A stretch of 64,000 nucleotides of DNA from Paraspadella gotoi (Eukaryota > Chaetognatha), in NCBI GenBank assembly GCA_051294375.1, contig CM119265.1, positions 7,326,629 through 7,390,628 of the forward strand, in the 5' to 3' direction. The translations under genes were made by a program, and so were the position numbers. Below, piece by piece: positions 34,779 through 45,390 of the stretch. Below the pieces are notes generated by a model. It did no database searches. It was not told the DNA's origin and saw only the letters and a list, made by a program, of their open reading frames with translations. Every line of letters starts with the position of its first letter. Position 1 is the first letter of the stretch.

Positions 34779-35233
34779 GTAGTCGGGCATTGAAGAAGTT
34801 CACCCCGCCTAATAAGCATGACACCTTCAGTCATGCCCCGGTGGCTCATGGAGTAAGCCATCAGCTCATGACCATTAGGTATGGTTTCAATCCAACCCGG
34901 TACCTCCCTGCGGGAAACGTGAGGGTGGCCGTAACCCGCCTTGGGGGCGTGGCAAACCCTCAAGCCTGGTTCCAAGCCCAGGGACCCGTTTCATGGCTGC
35001 TAGAGGGGGTTATAGAAGTTACGGGACGGTCATCTTCAGCCCAGTAGCGCCTTATCCACACTGGTGAGCCCATCCTGTCGAGGGTATTCCAACCTTCTGA
35101 TTCCAGGCCCATGGACTTGCTGAATTGCTCCCCTCCCTCCACTGAAAGCGGTGCAGGGTGGGTTATAATCTGGGGGGTATGTAGTCGTGCATTGCATAAG
35201 TTCACCAAGCCTTTAAGTATGACACCTTCAGCC
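34779..35233 (+). repeat. tRNA-derived SINE-like element with flanking 53-bp direct repeats
   Basis: A GC-rich block in AT-rich DNA. An A-box-like GTGGCTCATGGAG (34841-34853) and a B-box-like GGTTTCAATCC (34883-34893) are about 40 nt apart, as in a pol III promoter from a tRNA. Near-identical segments beginning GTAGTCG and ending GACACCTTCAG lie at both ends (34779-34831 and 35181-35233). No coding potential. Confidence 0.6.
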
Positions 35234-35647
35234 GGTTCAGGCTCGATATTGATTCGGGTGAGCTTCTTTGTGACGTCGTCGTCGTCACGCATTTTTATAT
35301 AAAAACTACTACGCTTTTATAGTTTTGGCTGGGACTTACCGTTTTTTTTTTAAATAAAAATTATTATCTTTGAATCAATAAAAAACATGTGAAATCAAAA
35401 GACCTTTTAAATGAAAAGCTATGTCTTAATTTTAATACAAATAAAAATAAAATCTTTTACAAGCTATGATTGGAAAAAATTGTAAAAATTTCTAATTGTA
35501 AACAATTGTAACATTTTTTTCCTTTCTTTTAATTATATATAGATTTTTCTACCTATTTTTGTCAGTTGCTGCCTTTTCTGAACCCTTTAAAAACGAGTTC
35601 AGGCTCTCGCAGTGACTGCTCAGCTGCCTTCCAGCGGCTGTCCAGCT

Positions 35648-35728
35648 TTCTCTCTCTTTCTGTCTCTGTCTGTCTCTCTCTGTCTCTCTCTGTCTCTTTC
35701 TGTCTCTCTCTGTCTCTCTCTCTCTCTG
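35648..35728. repeat. (CT)n / TGTCTCTC microsatellite
   Basis: CT-rich run with regularly spaced TGTCTC interruptions. Confidence 0.9.
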
Positions 35729-35837
35729 TACGATCTCTTGCGTGATCGTTTTTTGAAAAATTTTGATTATTTTTTTCCTTTTAAAAACTTTTATTATCGC
35801 CATTTATTCCGCGATTTTTTCTCAATGCAAAATCCCA

Positions 35838-35930
35838 AAATCCCAAATTGGTTATCATCGAATCAATCATTTGGTTATCATCGCATCAATCCTTTGGTTA
35901 TCATCGCATCAATATTTGGTTATCATTGAA
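35838..35930 (+). repeat. Minisatellite, about 24-bp unit
   Basis: Four consecutive copies of a unit like TTGGTTATCATCGCATCAAT with a short variable spacer; the last copy is truncated. Confidence 0.85.
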
Positions 35931-36139
35931 GGGAGGCTCGATCCTATTCTTTTAAGATTTTTTCCTTTTTATTCTTCCTCCAATAATTTTCCGGAAGCCC
36001 TCATTACGAAAAAAAATTATAGTAACTGAATTATGGACAAATTGGACATCCTCTCTTCAAGTAGAAAAGTCAATTTTCACGTTCGAACGCTGATTGGCCA
36101 ATGAGGGTGAAGAAACCCGTCCGCTTCTGGCTTTTTTTG

Positions 36140-36698
36140 TCACTGATCGCCATTCGATGAAAAGTCAAAACACAAAAGATATAAGCTAAATCGAAATGAA
36201 AAAAAGAAACTAACTAACACTGCAATGTAAATAACCGAGAAATATAACCTGAATTGAAAAAGAACAAAAATACCAAAGTCAAAAAGAAAGAGAAAAAATA
36301 TGGCGGCCATAAACCACCAAATCACAAGTTAAAAACCACAATTCGTCGAATCGACGCGAATTTCCGATCCTTCCTTCAGCGATCGTAAAATTGGAAAACG
36401 TTTTCGCGCCATTTTTTACGATGTCGTTTTCGTCTTACGACTTCCGACGGAAAAAAAAAATCGGCAGAGGAGTGGCCGGGCAGGGCCAGGGTGGACAACA
36501 TTGGAACGTCGGATGTTGGACAATAATGGGCGGACAGTTCGATGATTCGCTGTGACATTTTGACATACTGTAAGCGAAAATGAGAACAACTCGGTAAACT
36601 TTTTTAAAGGTTTTTTTAATCTTAGTTAGTTTCTTTTTTTCATTTCGATTTAGCTTATATCTTTGTGTTTTGACTTTTCATCGAATGGCGATCAGTGA
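36140..36698. repeat. Near-perfect 76-bp inverted repeat ending at a gap
   Basis: 36140-36216 and 36624-36698 are reverse complements with about one indel (cores CATTCGATGAAAAGTCAAAA, TTTCGATTTAGCTTATATC). They flank about 410 bp. The right arm stops exactly at the N run at 36699, so it may be a true foldback element or a fold-back misassembly. Confidence 0.8.
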
Positions 36699-36723
36699 NN
36701 NNNNNNNNNNNNNNNNNNNNNNN
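36699..36723. other. Assembly gap (25 N)
   Basis: Twenty-five N immediately after the right arm of an inverted repeat; size is likely a placeholder. Confidence 0.95.
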
Positions 36724-36764
36724 CGTTTCGAAATAAAAACCTGTGTATGGTGGACTAAAATTCG

Positions 36765-37017
36765 CCAACCGTTCACCAGTGGCCATTTGTGCAGGAGGCG
36801 AGAATTGCCTTTCCGTGAGGGCGAAGTGACGAAACGCTGCCTCAACCCAAAGGTCCGGGGTTCTCGCCCGTTGGTCGCCTAGCAGTTAACAGGGGCGGGA
36901 CGCTTAACCCGCCTGTAACACGGTGTTACAACCAGATCCGAATCTCAGGGACTGCTTATATTGAACGGTTCTGTCACTAACTCGTAACAATTATTACTGT
37001 CTCTTCAGTCTTCACCT
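36765..37017 (+). repeat. Dispersed tRNA-like SINE, copy 2
   Basis: Longer copy of the repeat at 9180-9340, in the opposite orientation. It contains a tRNA-like segment (CCTAGCAGTTAACAGG, then hairpin GGCGGG/CCCGCC, then GATCCGAATCT as B box). AACCGTTCA and TGAACGGTT lie near the two ends. Confidence 0.6.
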
Positions 37018-38766
37018 GTTTTTATTGTTTCGAGGTCACCGTGACGATATTGCCGTCCCTGATTGTTCTATTTTCTAACGGACGATAACCAATGTACTAC
37101 AAAAAGCAATTATTATCTTTCGGTAAATCGTATCGTATCTCGAACCAAATGTCTATTGCTGCCCTCGGGCGTTTGAGCCGGACTCTTTCGCTATCCGACA
37201 AGTTTATTTAACGGTTTGAGGAAATGCGGGTACAAAACGGTCGTCGTAATTTGCACCGTCATGTTCGGCGTAGGTATCTCTTAAAACTTAAAACACCCAC
37301 GCATGCGCCGATCGAGTTTAAGAAAGAAAAAGGTGAGTTCTGAAAAGAAGGATGTCGAGGATTTCCGTCGCGGCCGATCGGGAGCAACTCTAGGTGCGAC
37401 CCAGGCGGGGTGTCGTGGCCTCCGAGGGCTTTTGGGAGGGGACGGGGCGGTCTTTGGCTCGGGGTGTTGATGGGGGTAGGTGAAGAGTGGTTTCTGGTGC
37501 GGAGGGAATCTCCTGGCGTTTCTTCTTTTTTAATCGTGAGGGAGCGATCGTCGAGTGATTAGTAATCACCGACTATCGGGGTGGTCGTCAAATGAAGTCA
37601 TTTTTTGGGAAAAAGTTGCCCGCGAAAACTTGTCTCGGGGCGATTAAAAGCATTCGTTGTACAAATGAGGAGTCGAGACGAAAGCACTTAAACAGCCGTT
37701 AGTAATGTTTTGAAACAAAAAGCTATTAATTACTTTTGCTTCATTTCGACTCTTCGCGGTTCTTGATTATGAATTGGGTGTCACTTGTAGGTGCAACTGT
37801 AATGAACTTCTTTAACGGGCGAAGGCAAGATGATACATCGAATGTGGATTGAAAAATGAAACTTGACAGCAGAAAAGGGGAGCCCCGAGTTTGAAAAAAA
37901 ATTTCTGCGCTCCAGAAAGGAGATTAGAGAATATCCCGTCTCGATTGAAAGTTGCGCTACCTCTATCAGAAAATTTTTTTTTTTCCTGGACCCGATGTCT
38001 TTTCCCTTTTCTGCGGTTACGAGTTTGTTGATTCTGAAAAAAGGGGATTAAAAAATAGTGAGTCATTTTGATAAAAAATGATAAGATGACGACGACGACA
38101 ACCACGACGTCTTTTCGTGTTTATCTTTGGGAGAAGAGAGAGGAAGCGGAGAGGGCGAAGATCAAATTAATAATACAAAGAAAATTTATTTTATCCATAT
38201 CGGAGTGAAAAAAAAAGTAAATATTTTTTCCCGTTTAATAAAAGTTTTTGTTTGGTTTTGGGTTTTGTTTTTAAAAATAAAAATCGTTGCGTGAAAACAA
38301 ACAATTTTTTTCTACCTCAAACAATTACTAATTTCAACGAAAAGAAAGAAACCAAACAATGTTTACGAATTTCCATATTTCCGAATTTCAATAGGAACGC
38401 TCCTGTCGACTTTCTATAATTTTACCCGTTTCGCCCCGTTTTCCCAAACGTCTTTAAAAATACAGTCGCCATAACTAATTAACTATTAACTATCTTTCCT
38501 TAACTTCTTTCATATTTTCTCGATCTCGTCTTGTCTTTTACTTCTATCATTTCTTATTTCACTTTTTATCTCAATTTCGTCATTTCTTTCCCCTTTTTTC
38601 TTCACTTCACTATCACTTTTAGTCTTTTTTCTATTTCTTCTTCGCTTTATTTTCACTTTTTCCCTTTTTTTTTCACAGTCCGCGCCGGCTCCTTCGTCCC
38701 GCAGCGATTCTTCGCTTTTTTTTGATAAATGCCATCGTTAATTTCTGCCTCGACGAACGGGAACCG

Positions 38767-38774
38767 TGACGTCA
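38767..38774. promoter_or_regulatory. CRE palindrome upstream of the 38995 gene
   Basis: Perfect TGACGTCA within CGTGACGTCACCG, about 220 nt before the start codon at 38995. CREB/ATF sites of this form are usual in proximal promoters. A role here is inferred from distance. Confidence 0.45.
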
Positions 38775-38787
38775 CCGCATCCTAGAT

Positions 38788-38831
38788 CTCTCTCTCTCTC
38801 TCTCCCTCTTCCTCTCTCTCTCTCTCTCTCG
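38788..38831. repeat. (CT)n microsatellite
   Basis: CT run of about 44 nt in the likely 5' region of the myristoyl-protein gene. Confidence 0.9.
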
Positions 38832-38994
38832 CTCCGTCTCGCGATCTCTGGAGCTCGGATCTCCTAGAGACCCAGTCCTGTTCGACGACGACGAGAACGA
38901 CGACGACGTCGAAGACGACGACGAAAGAAGACGAAAGAAAAAAAGAAGAGGAAAAAATCTCGGAGTCTTGTCTGGACTCATCGCGAAATCCTGA

Positions 38995-39198
38995 ATGGGC
39001 AACTTCATTTCTCCGATCTTCTCCGCCGCGAACTCGGGTCCTTCCTCACAACAGCGCAGGTGAGTCAGGATTTTTGGCGCAATTTTTTTTTTTTTTGAAA
39101 CATTTTTTTTCTTTAAATAGCGTTTCTTTTTTTTATTCATTATTTCTAATTTTTCAATTATTTTTCCCGTTTTTCGTTTTCTCTGTCTCCAGCAGAGA

Positions 39199-39248
<50 letters not shown>

Positions 39249-40657
39249 CCGACTGGAGCAATCGAGATATTCGATGTCTCTCGCGCCGTAAAAGTTCGTT
39301 CTCCCCATTGCGTCTCCAGATGTGGAGAATAAAAACATAACCCGCCACCCGCGGATCGAAATTTGACGGCGTCATCTCGAGAATTTTTATCTTTATTATT
39401 TCATTTCTTAATTTTATTTTTTGAAATTTTTTTTGCGGTTTTTTTTTAGGGGGGATTTTTATGTCAAAAACATCGCCCTTTGAAAAAATAAAAAAACAAC
39501 AAAAAACAAAAACTTTAGATCTGATTATTGTTTTGCCAACTTTGAACCGCATTTTTTAAATTAAACGTTGAGATCGAATTTTCGAGTTATTTTTAAATCT
39601 TTTTTTTTAAAGAATACTCGATCGACGATGAGTGTTTTTTTTTCGGAGCTTGTGGTCCTGGTTCGCTTCATCTTTTTTAAAAACAAATTAGTAACATACT
39701 ATATTCTCTTAATCCCGTGAGGGTTTATGCTGGATGAATTCGGACGAATTTGACTCTTAAGACAATACCGCAAATGCCTTAAAAATCCCTCTCTTTTTTT
39801 TTATTATGTCAAATTGACCATTACGTTGTGTCACATTTACATTTCAGACGAGATTCGCTCGATTCGCTGCTCTCGGCGTCCAACGCCGAACGAAACGATT
39901 CCACCGGAAGCGACATCATCACAACAACAACAACGACAACGAAAAGAACACAAGTTTCATCGAGACGAAAACAAAACGCCAGCGAAAAAAAACAAAACTC
40001 TCGAAGAAGGTGAGTACAAGAAAACCACGCCTTACTTTTTGACAGAAATTGTTTGGTTAAATGAGAAAAGTAATTCTCAATGTGACATTCCCAGCGTCCG
40101 CCGTCTGAGCTGACCTCGATGACTTGCGGTCTCAATTAAAATATGAAAAAAAACAAACCAAAACGTTTATCGTCCTTCTCATTTTTACGACTCGTACGTA
40201 ACAGAAAAATATGTTTGCCTCTGTTAATCAAATTACAATATTGAATTAAAAACGGGAGTAATTAAAAGTTTTGGGACGACAAAGGAAACAAACTGGAAGA
40301 TTGGGGCATTCTTTCTTCGAGAAGAAAATCTATTATAAACTCCGTGAGAATATTTTTCTTCTTCAAATTAAAATGTTTTAAAAACTCGAAAACGAGGGAT
40401 GAGTTAAAATAAAAGATTGAAGAGAGACAGGCTGTCTTAAATCTCCGACGTTTCTAGTAGAAGAACGTTAAAAAATAAAGCCCGCATTTAATTGCACTCT
40501 GCGCAATGTTTATTGCTCAATCACGACGCGACATTTTTTTGAGTTTGAAACATCAAATTTAATTCGGCGTCGTCTACTCCCGATTTCACTGTAATCATCT
40601 TTTCGAAGTCTTTTCTTTCGACTCCGCTGCGGGGTCGTAAGGCGCCACGCGGTCGAG

Positions 40658-40698
<41 letters not shown>

Positions 40699-40770
40699 TG
40701 AGAAAGTGCCGACGCCGAACATCCCGCGGTAACAAATCGAATCGATTTTCCGCCTGCTTGACCTGTTTCG

Positions 40771-40812
<42 letters not shown>

Positions 40813-42119
40813 TCATAACAACTCGGCTGTCCCTCGTCTCAGTCGTCACTTAACCTTTTTTCTGACTTATCGGTCTCACGCCACAGGGTGGGCGAGCGAG
40901 TCTTAGCTCAGGTTTCGGGATTCCCCTCTGACGGTCAGTGACGTAATCAGTAATCACAACTCACCTTAAACTTATTCACGACGTTATACAATTTCGTTAG
41001 AGAGAGATAGAGAGAGAGCTTTCGAGATTCATCGTGTGAATCCAAATGCTCGCTGCTTTTTTTATCTTCAAGTTTATAATAGCTTAATTAACGAAATAAT
41101 AAAAACATTTGTTAGTTGTGAACTAAATATTCATGGAGAAGAAATGAACAAACTAGAAGCGCCGGTTTTTAAAATCGGAAAAAAGCAATTCTATTCTTTG
41201 AAAATATATAAATAGATTTGAGTTCGGCTTTGTCATTCGCGCCGACCGTCGTGGGAAATTTCGAGTTAGATTCACTTTCGTTAATGAAAAAAAAAAATTC
41301 TATTCCACCTTCGCTTTCTCAATATTCTTTTTTACATCGTTAAAACTTAACTGATGACGTCGCTTTAATTTGGAGCTGAATACGAAATTATTTAAATGAC
41401 GAAAAAGGCAAAATGATAAAAAATATGTAAACATGAAATTGGTATACTATAATCAAGGTATGTTGGCCCTGATTTGGACAGGCTATGGTGGCTTAAGGCC
41501 GCCTATTCCTCTCACAAGATAATAGTATAAGAGGTAAATTCTATCACTCAGAGGGTTATCTCGAGAATGTACATTCTTTTGACCTAATTTTCAACTGAAA
41601 GCCTTGACAAGTATTTGCCCTATCAACACCCCCGAGTACAAGACGTCATTTTCGAAACCCTGATTTGATGACTCAGCCACGATCAAAAGACAGGTGGAAA
41701 GAAAATTATATTTTTGGTAAACTATAAATTTTGCTGCTCCCTTTTGTTAAGTCAAAACCTTTTAATTAATCTTCTATTTTCTTTCAATCTGTGTTCTCTC
41801 TCGGTATCCCTCATTTTTCTCCGATTATGTAAGTAAACTATCCTGATAATCTAAACAGTATCGATATAATTCACAACTCTATCAGTCGTCTTTAAAAACC
41901 CACCAGATTCTTCCTCTAATTAATTATTATCTCATTAGCCATCTAGAGACGTCAGTTCCTCTCATTACCCAGCAAATCTTGTCAATTCCTCTCTTCGAAA
42001 ATCAGGGAAGTTCCACCAGGCGTCTTCCAGTTTTTCTTTCTAATTCAACTAAAAATAAACCGCAAAAACTTTTTGACCTTTTTTACGTCCGAAAATAAAA
42101 TTATTTCTAGAATGTCTCT

Positions 42120-42153
<34 letters not shown>

Positions 42154-42786
42154 CTCTCCCCTTTATGTAATCGTTCCCCATCAAACGTCGATTAGCGACG
42201 ATTAGCGGCAAAGCGAGCGCCGAACGTACGGGTGGCGAACGGACAGAAGGTTCCGTGAGACGACGACTGACGGACGAAGTTAAAGTAAAAAGTGACGTTG
42301 AAGAATGACGTGGCGAAATTCTTGGGATTCTCTCTCTCTCTCTCTCTCGTCGTTGTCGTTGTTGTTATTTTTTTCCCCCTCGTCATTCCCGGCATTTCTC
42401 TTTTTTTTTGGGGGGGGCTCAGTTTTATTATTCTCAGTCATTGCCGGCCGAAGTATTTTTTTTTTTTTTGTGAATCGGATGAATGATGACGAATGAATGA
42501 CGAATATTGAACTATTATAAACAGGGAAAGTCCTTTAAGTCAAGAGTCGGGGATTCGTGATGGGCGCTTTAGTTACTGGCCAGTGTCCACTAAAGTTAAA
42601 AGTGTCTCATCTTAATGAGATAAACTTTAGCAAAGTTTAAGGGTCTTTTATCCCCGTTTCGCTCTCATTATTTTCCACACCCCAAAACCCTTACTCTCTC
42701 TCGGCACTAAAAATAACTTCCATCACCAAATGGCTCGTCCGGATAACGCGAGGGCGTCCGCCGGGCCGTGACGTCACGAGGGCGGG

Positions 42787-42835
<49 letters not shown>

Positions 42836-43597
42836 GATTGATGGGATGAGTCACGCGTTTCGACGAAGATGCGGTTTTTTTTAATTGCAGAGAACGAGAA
42901 GGAGAAAGAAGAAGACAGAAGGAGACTAGAAACAGAAGAAGAAAGAAGATGATGAAAAAATTCCCCGCGTCGTTTTATCTAAACATCCTCCATCCACCTC
43001 CGCTTCCTTCTGCATCCACTTGGCACCTTCGACTCATCCTCCACAATCTACTATCTTCACTCTTCAGTAGGGTGAAGTGATAGTTGATTAATAAATAAAA
43101 ATAAAAATAAATCCTATTAATAAAAAATATATTATAAAAAATTAATTTGATTATTCAAACAATTTTTTTTTATCTAGATGTACAAGATTTTACCATTTAT
43201 GTTTAGAATATTTATTCGATTAGAAATTTAAAAAAAATCACTGCATCCTACTCCTCAGGCCTCAGTCCTCGATCCACATTTTTCCCCCTCTATTTTTATC
43301 GTTCGTTGGTCCAAAATCTATTCTACTTAACCTACAATTATCTCTCACGAGTCAACTCACCACAATCTACTGTGCTAATTCCACTTTCTACTGTCCACTA
43401 TTCTGAACTAAAGTTTAGTTTCAACTGTATTTTTAAAAATATAATAATCCATAAATAACGCCGCCAGCCGTTACATCATTTCCTGAAATAAAACGTTTCG
43501 AAAATCTGTTCTTAATGATGACGGCGAACGTCGAAAAGCCAGACGCCGTTTCCTTCCTGACTCGGGATGCCACTGCTCCTCTCCTCTCTCCTCTCTC

Positions 43598-43662
<65 letters not shown>

Positions 43663-44954
43663 CTCTCTCTCTCTTAGTGACCACACCCTTAGCTTCTAGT
43701 TCCATCTTCACCACGCTTGCATCACATATCACTTCACACACCCCTCGCCTCCACCGCGTCCTTTACTCTTCAAATTTGATCGTCTCACTCACAAGCTCAC
43801 AATCTCAATCTCATTTTCACATTTCACACCTTCCACCCTCCTACGGATTTTTGCTCCAATGACCACTCCTTGCCACCCCCTTTTTCCGTTTCCACCTATT
43901 CCCGTTCCACCCCCACCCAAGTCGATTGCTGCTGCTGCTGCCGCCGCTGAAGCTGCTGCAGCCGCCACCGCCGCCCACGAACTTCTTTCCATCATCTCTA
44001 TCCCGCGTCTGTCGCTCATTACAGCTCCGAAGATCGAGCGCGCGAAAATTCGAAAATTCTGGAAATTTATTTCTTTTTAAAAAAATTTTTTCGTTTAAAA
44101 AAACTTTTGCTCCAAATATATTCCTTTTTTCTTCTGTCGGACGCGCCCGTCTTTTTTTTTTAACGTAAATTATAGAAAGTGGCCTATGAGGAGAAAAGAT
44201 AGAGAAGCGAAAAAATGCACTCACGACGACGACGACGACGACGACGACGAATAAATTTCCGAGATTCGACGCGAAAGCCGCGATTTGAACGCGAACGAAA
44301 TAATGATAGTTTGCGTTGTAATTTATTAATTTGGAGTAAATAAAAAATAAAATAAAGGAATACAAAAAACGTCTAACACAAAACGGGAATTGTTTTAATA
44401 AAATGCTTTATAGCCGAGCGAATGATTGATTTATTATAATTTTTTACGAAGGCGGGATGGAACTTGCGAACAACCGTTAATTAAGTTAATGGGTTTCAGA
44501 GAAATATTGGCAACCATTAATACAAAGTGAGAAAAAAATTACGAGGTTTTCGACCGCCCCGGTTAATAAAAAAAAAAGTAAAAAAGAATAAATCGTAAAG
44601 AACGGAAGACCACCCGTTACAAATTACATTAAAAAAAGTTAATGTTTTTCTTTAAAAAGGATAATTTTTTTTTTTAGACTCCCGAGCGTCAACTGTTTCG
44701 CGAGACAATCGAGCGCGTCTCCGACCTCCAGCGCCTCATCCTTCGACTCCTCAACCTCCTCCTCCTCATCCGGTTCCTCCTCCTCTTCCTCAACCGTCCC
44801 TCGTCGTCGCCTCCCTCTACAGATTTGGAAACGAACCTCTGCCGACGCCGCCGACGCAAAGTGGGAAGACCGATTTTACAAAGACTTTGTCCGCCAGGAT
44901 CGCTTGCGTCGTGCGTTGACGACGAACCGTTGGCGCGAATCTTACGTCAACTGA
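38995..44954 (+). CDS. Unrecognised predicted N-myristoylated 167-aa protein
   Basis: Three exons, 38995-39059, 39848-40009 and 44678-44954, have donors GTGAGT, GTGAGT and acceptors TTTCAG, TTTTAG. All joins are phase 2 and give a continuous 168-codon frame ending TGA at 44952-44954. The N-terminus MGNFIS fits the N-myristoylation consensus (Gly2, Ser6). A basic patch RRR (21-23) then leads into DSLDSLLS, a possible kinase site. A poly-Thr, Lys/Arg-rich middle and a Ser-rich segment follow. The last 43 residues look structured and charged, with Trp/Tyr/Phe (IWKRTS...KWEDRFYKDF...NRWRESYVN). Lipid plus basic patch suggests membrane-peripheral location (inference). I recognise no family. Frame consistency over two long introns is the main support; an additional exon in the 4.7-kb second intron cannot be excluded. 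Confidence 0.6.
39199..39245. repeat. (CT)n microsatellite
   Basis: Pure CT run of about 46 nt in intron 1 of the myristoyl-protein gene. Confidence 0.95.
40659..40810. repeat. Two (GA)n microsatellites
   Basis: GA runs at 40659-40699 and 40771-40810, separated by about 70 nt of unique sequence, in intron 2 of the myristoyl-protein gene. Confidence 0.9.
42115..42158. repeat. (CT)n microsatellite
   Basis: Interrupted CT run in intron 2 of the myristoyl-protein gene; a further short run lies at 42331-42348. Confidence 0.9.
42769..42832. promoter_or_regulatory. CRE palindrome beside a (CT)n run
   Basis: TGACGTCA at 42769-42776 is followed by a CT run at 42790-42832. The same pairing is seen at 38767/38788, upstream of the gene start. 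It may mark an internal promoter of the myristoyl-protein gene, but no first exon was identified. Confidence 0.3.
43600..43674. repeat. (CT)n microsatellite
   Basis: Long CT run in intron 2 of the myristoyl-protein gene. A GCT/GCC-rich alanine-type stretch at 43926-43978 and a (GAC)n run at 44222-44251 follow. Confidence 0.95.
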
Positions 44955-45135
44955 ACCATAAGCCCATTTCCGTCCGCGGAGAAAGAGAGGGCGCTCTGCG
45001 CTCCCGCCGTTAGCGTCCAGAAATCCTCCGCCAAATGTCACATTCTCCACCGAGCGGATCGTCGACTTCCGCTCAACTTTCTCGCCGAATCTTCGGTCGA
45101 CTCGATCCTCGAAAGCCTCGTTTCCTTGGCGACGA

Positions 45136-45141
45136 AATAAA
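45136..45141 (+). terminator. Candidate poly(A) signal of the myristoyl-protein gene
   Basis: AATAAA about 180 nt after the stop at 44954; a second AATAAA lies at about 45165. Their presence supports a real 3' end. Confidence 0.55.
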
Positions 45142-45279
45142 ACTTGACGACGGAGAAACCCGCGAATAAATCTCCTTGACGACGGAGAAATAATCCCTGT
45201 CCGCCTCGAACGCGCGCCCCCCCACTGCTGGCGGTCGGGGGTCTGTACGGAGAAGAAACCAGTTCGCTTAATCGAGGTA

Positions 45280-45390
<111 letters not shown>

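Larger units (their letters stand above)
37018..38994. other. Intergenic / upstream of the myristoyl-protein gene
   Basis: No coding exon recognised. GC-richer, G-rich sequence lies at 37310-37520 and pyrimidine-rich sequence at 38460-38700. A CRE and a CT run sit just before the next gene. Confidence 0.4.

Noticed and set aside
38772-39338. 188-aa minus-strand frame with Arg-Glu repeats
   Set aside because: Driven by (CT)n/(GA)n microsatellites and (GAC)n runs opposite exon 1 of a plus-strand gene.
42890-43082. Alternative third exon of the myristoyl-protein gene after TTGCAG
   Set aside because: It is open and in phase but purine-rich, with no poly(A) signal close by and no structured sequence; the exon at 44678 is better supported.
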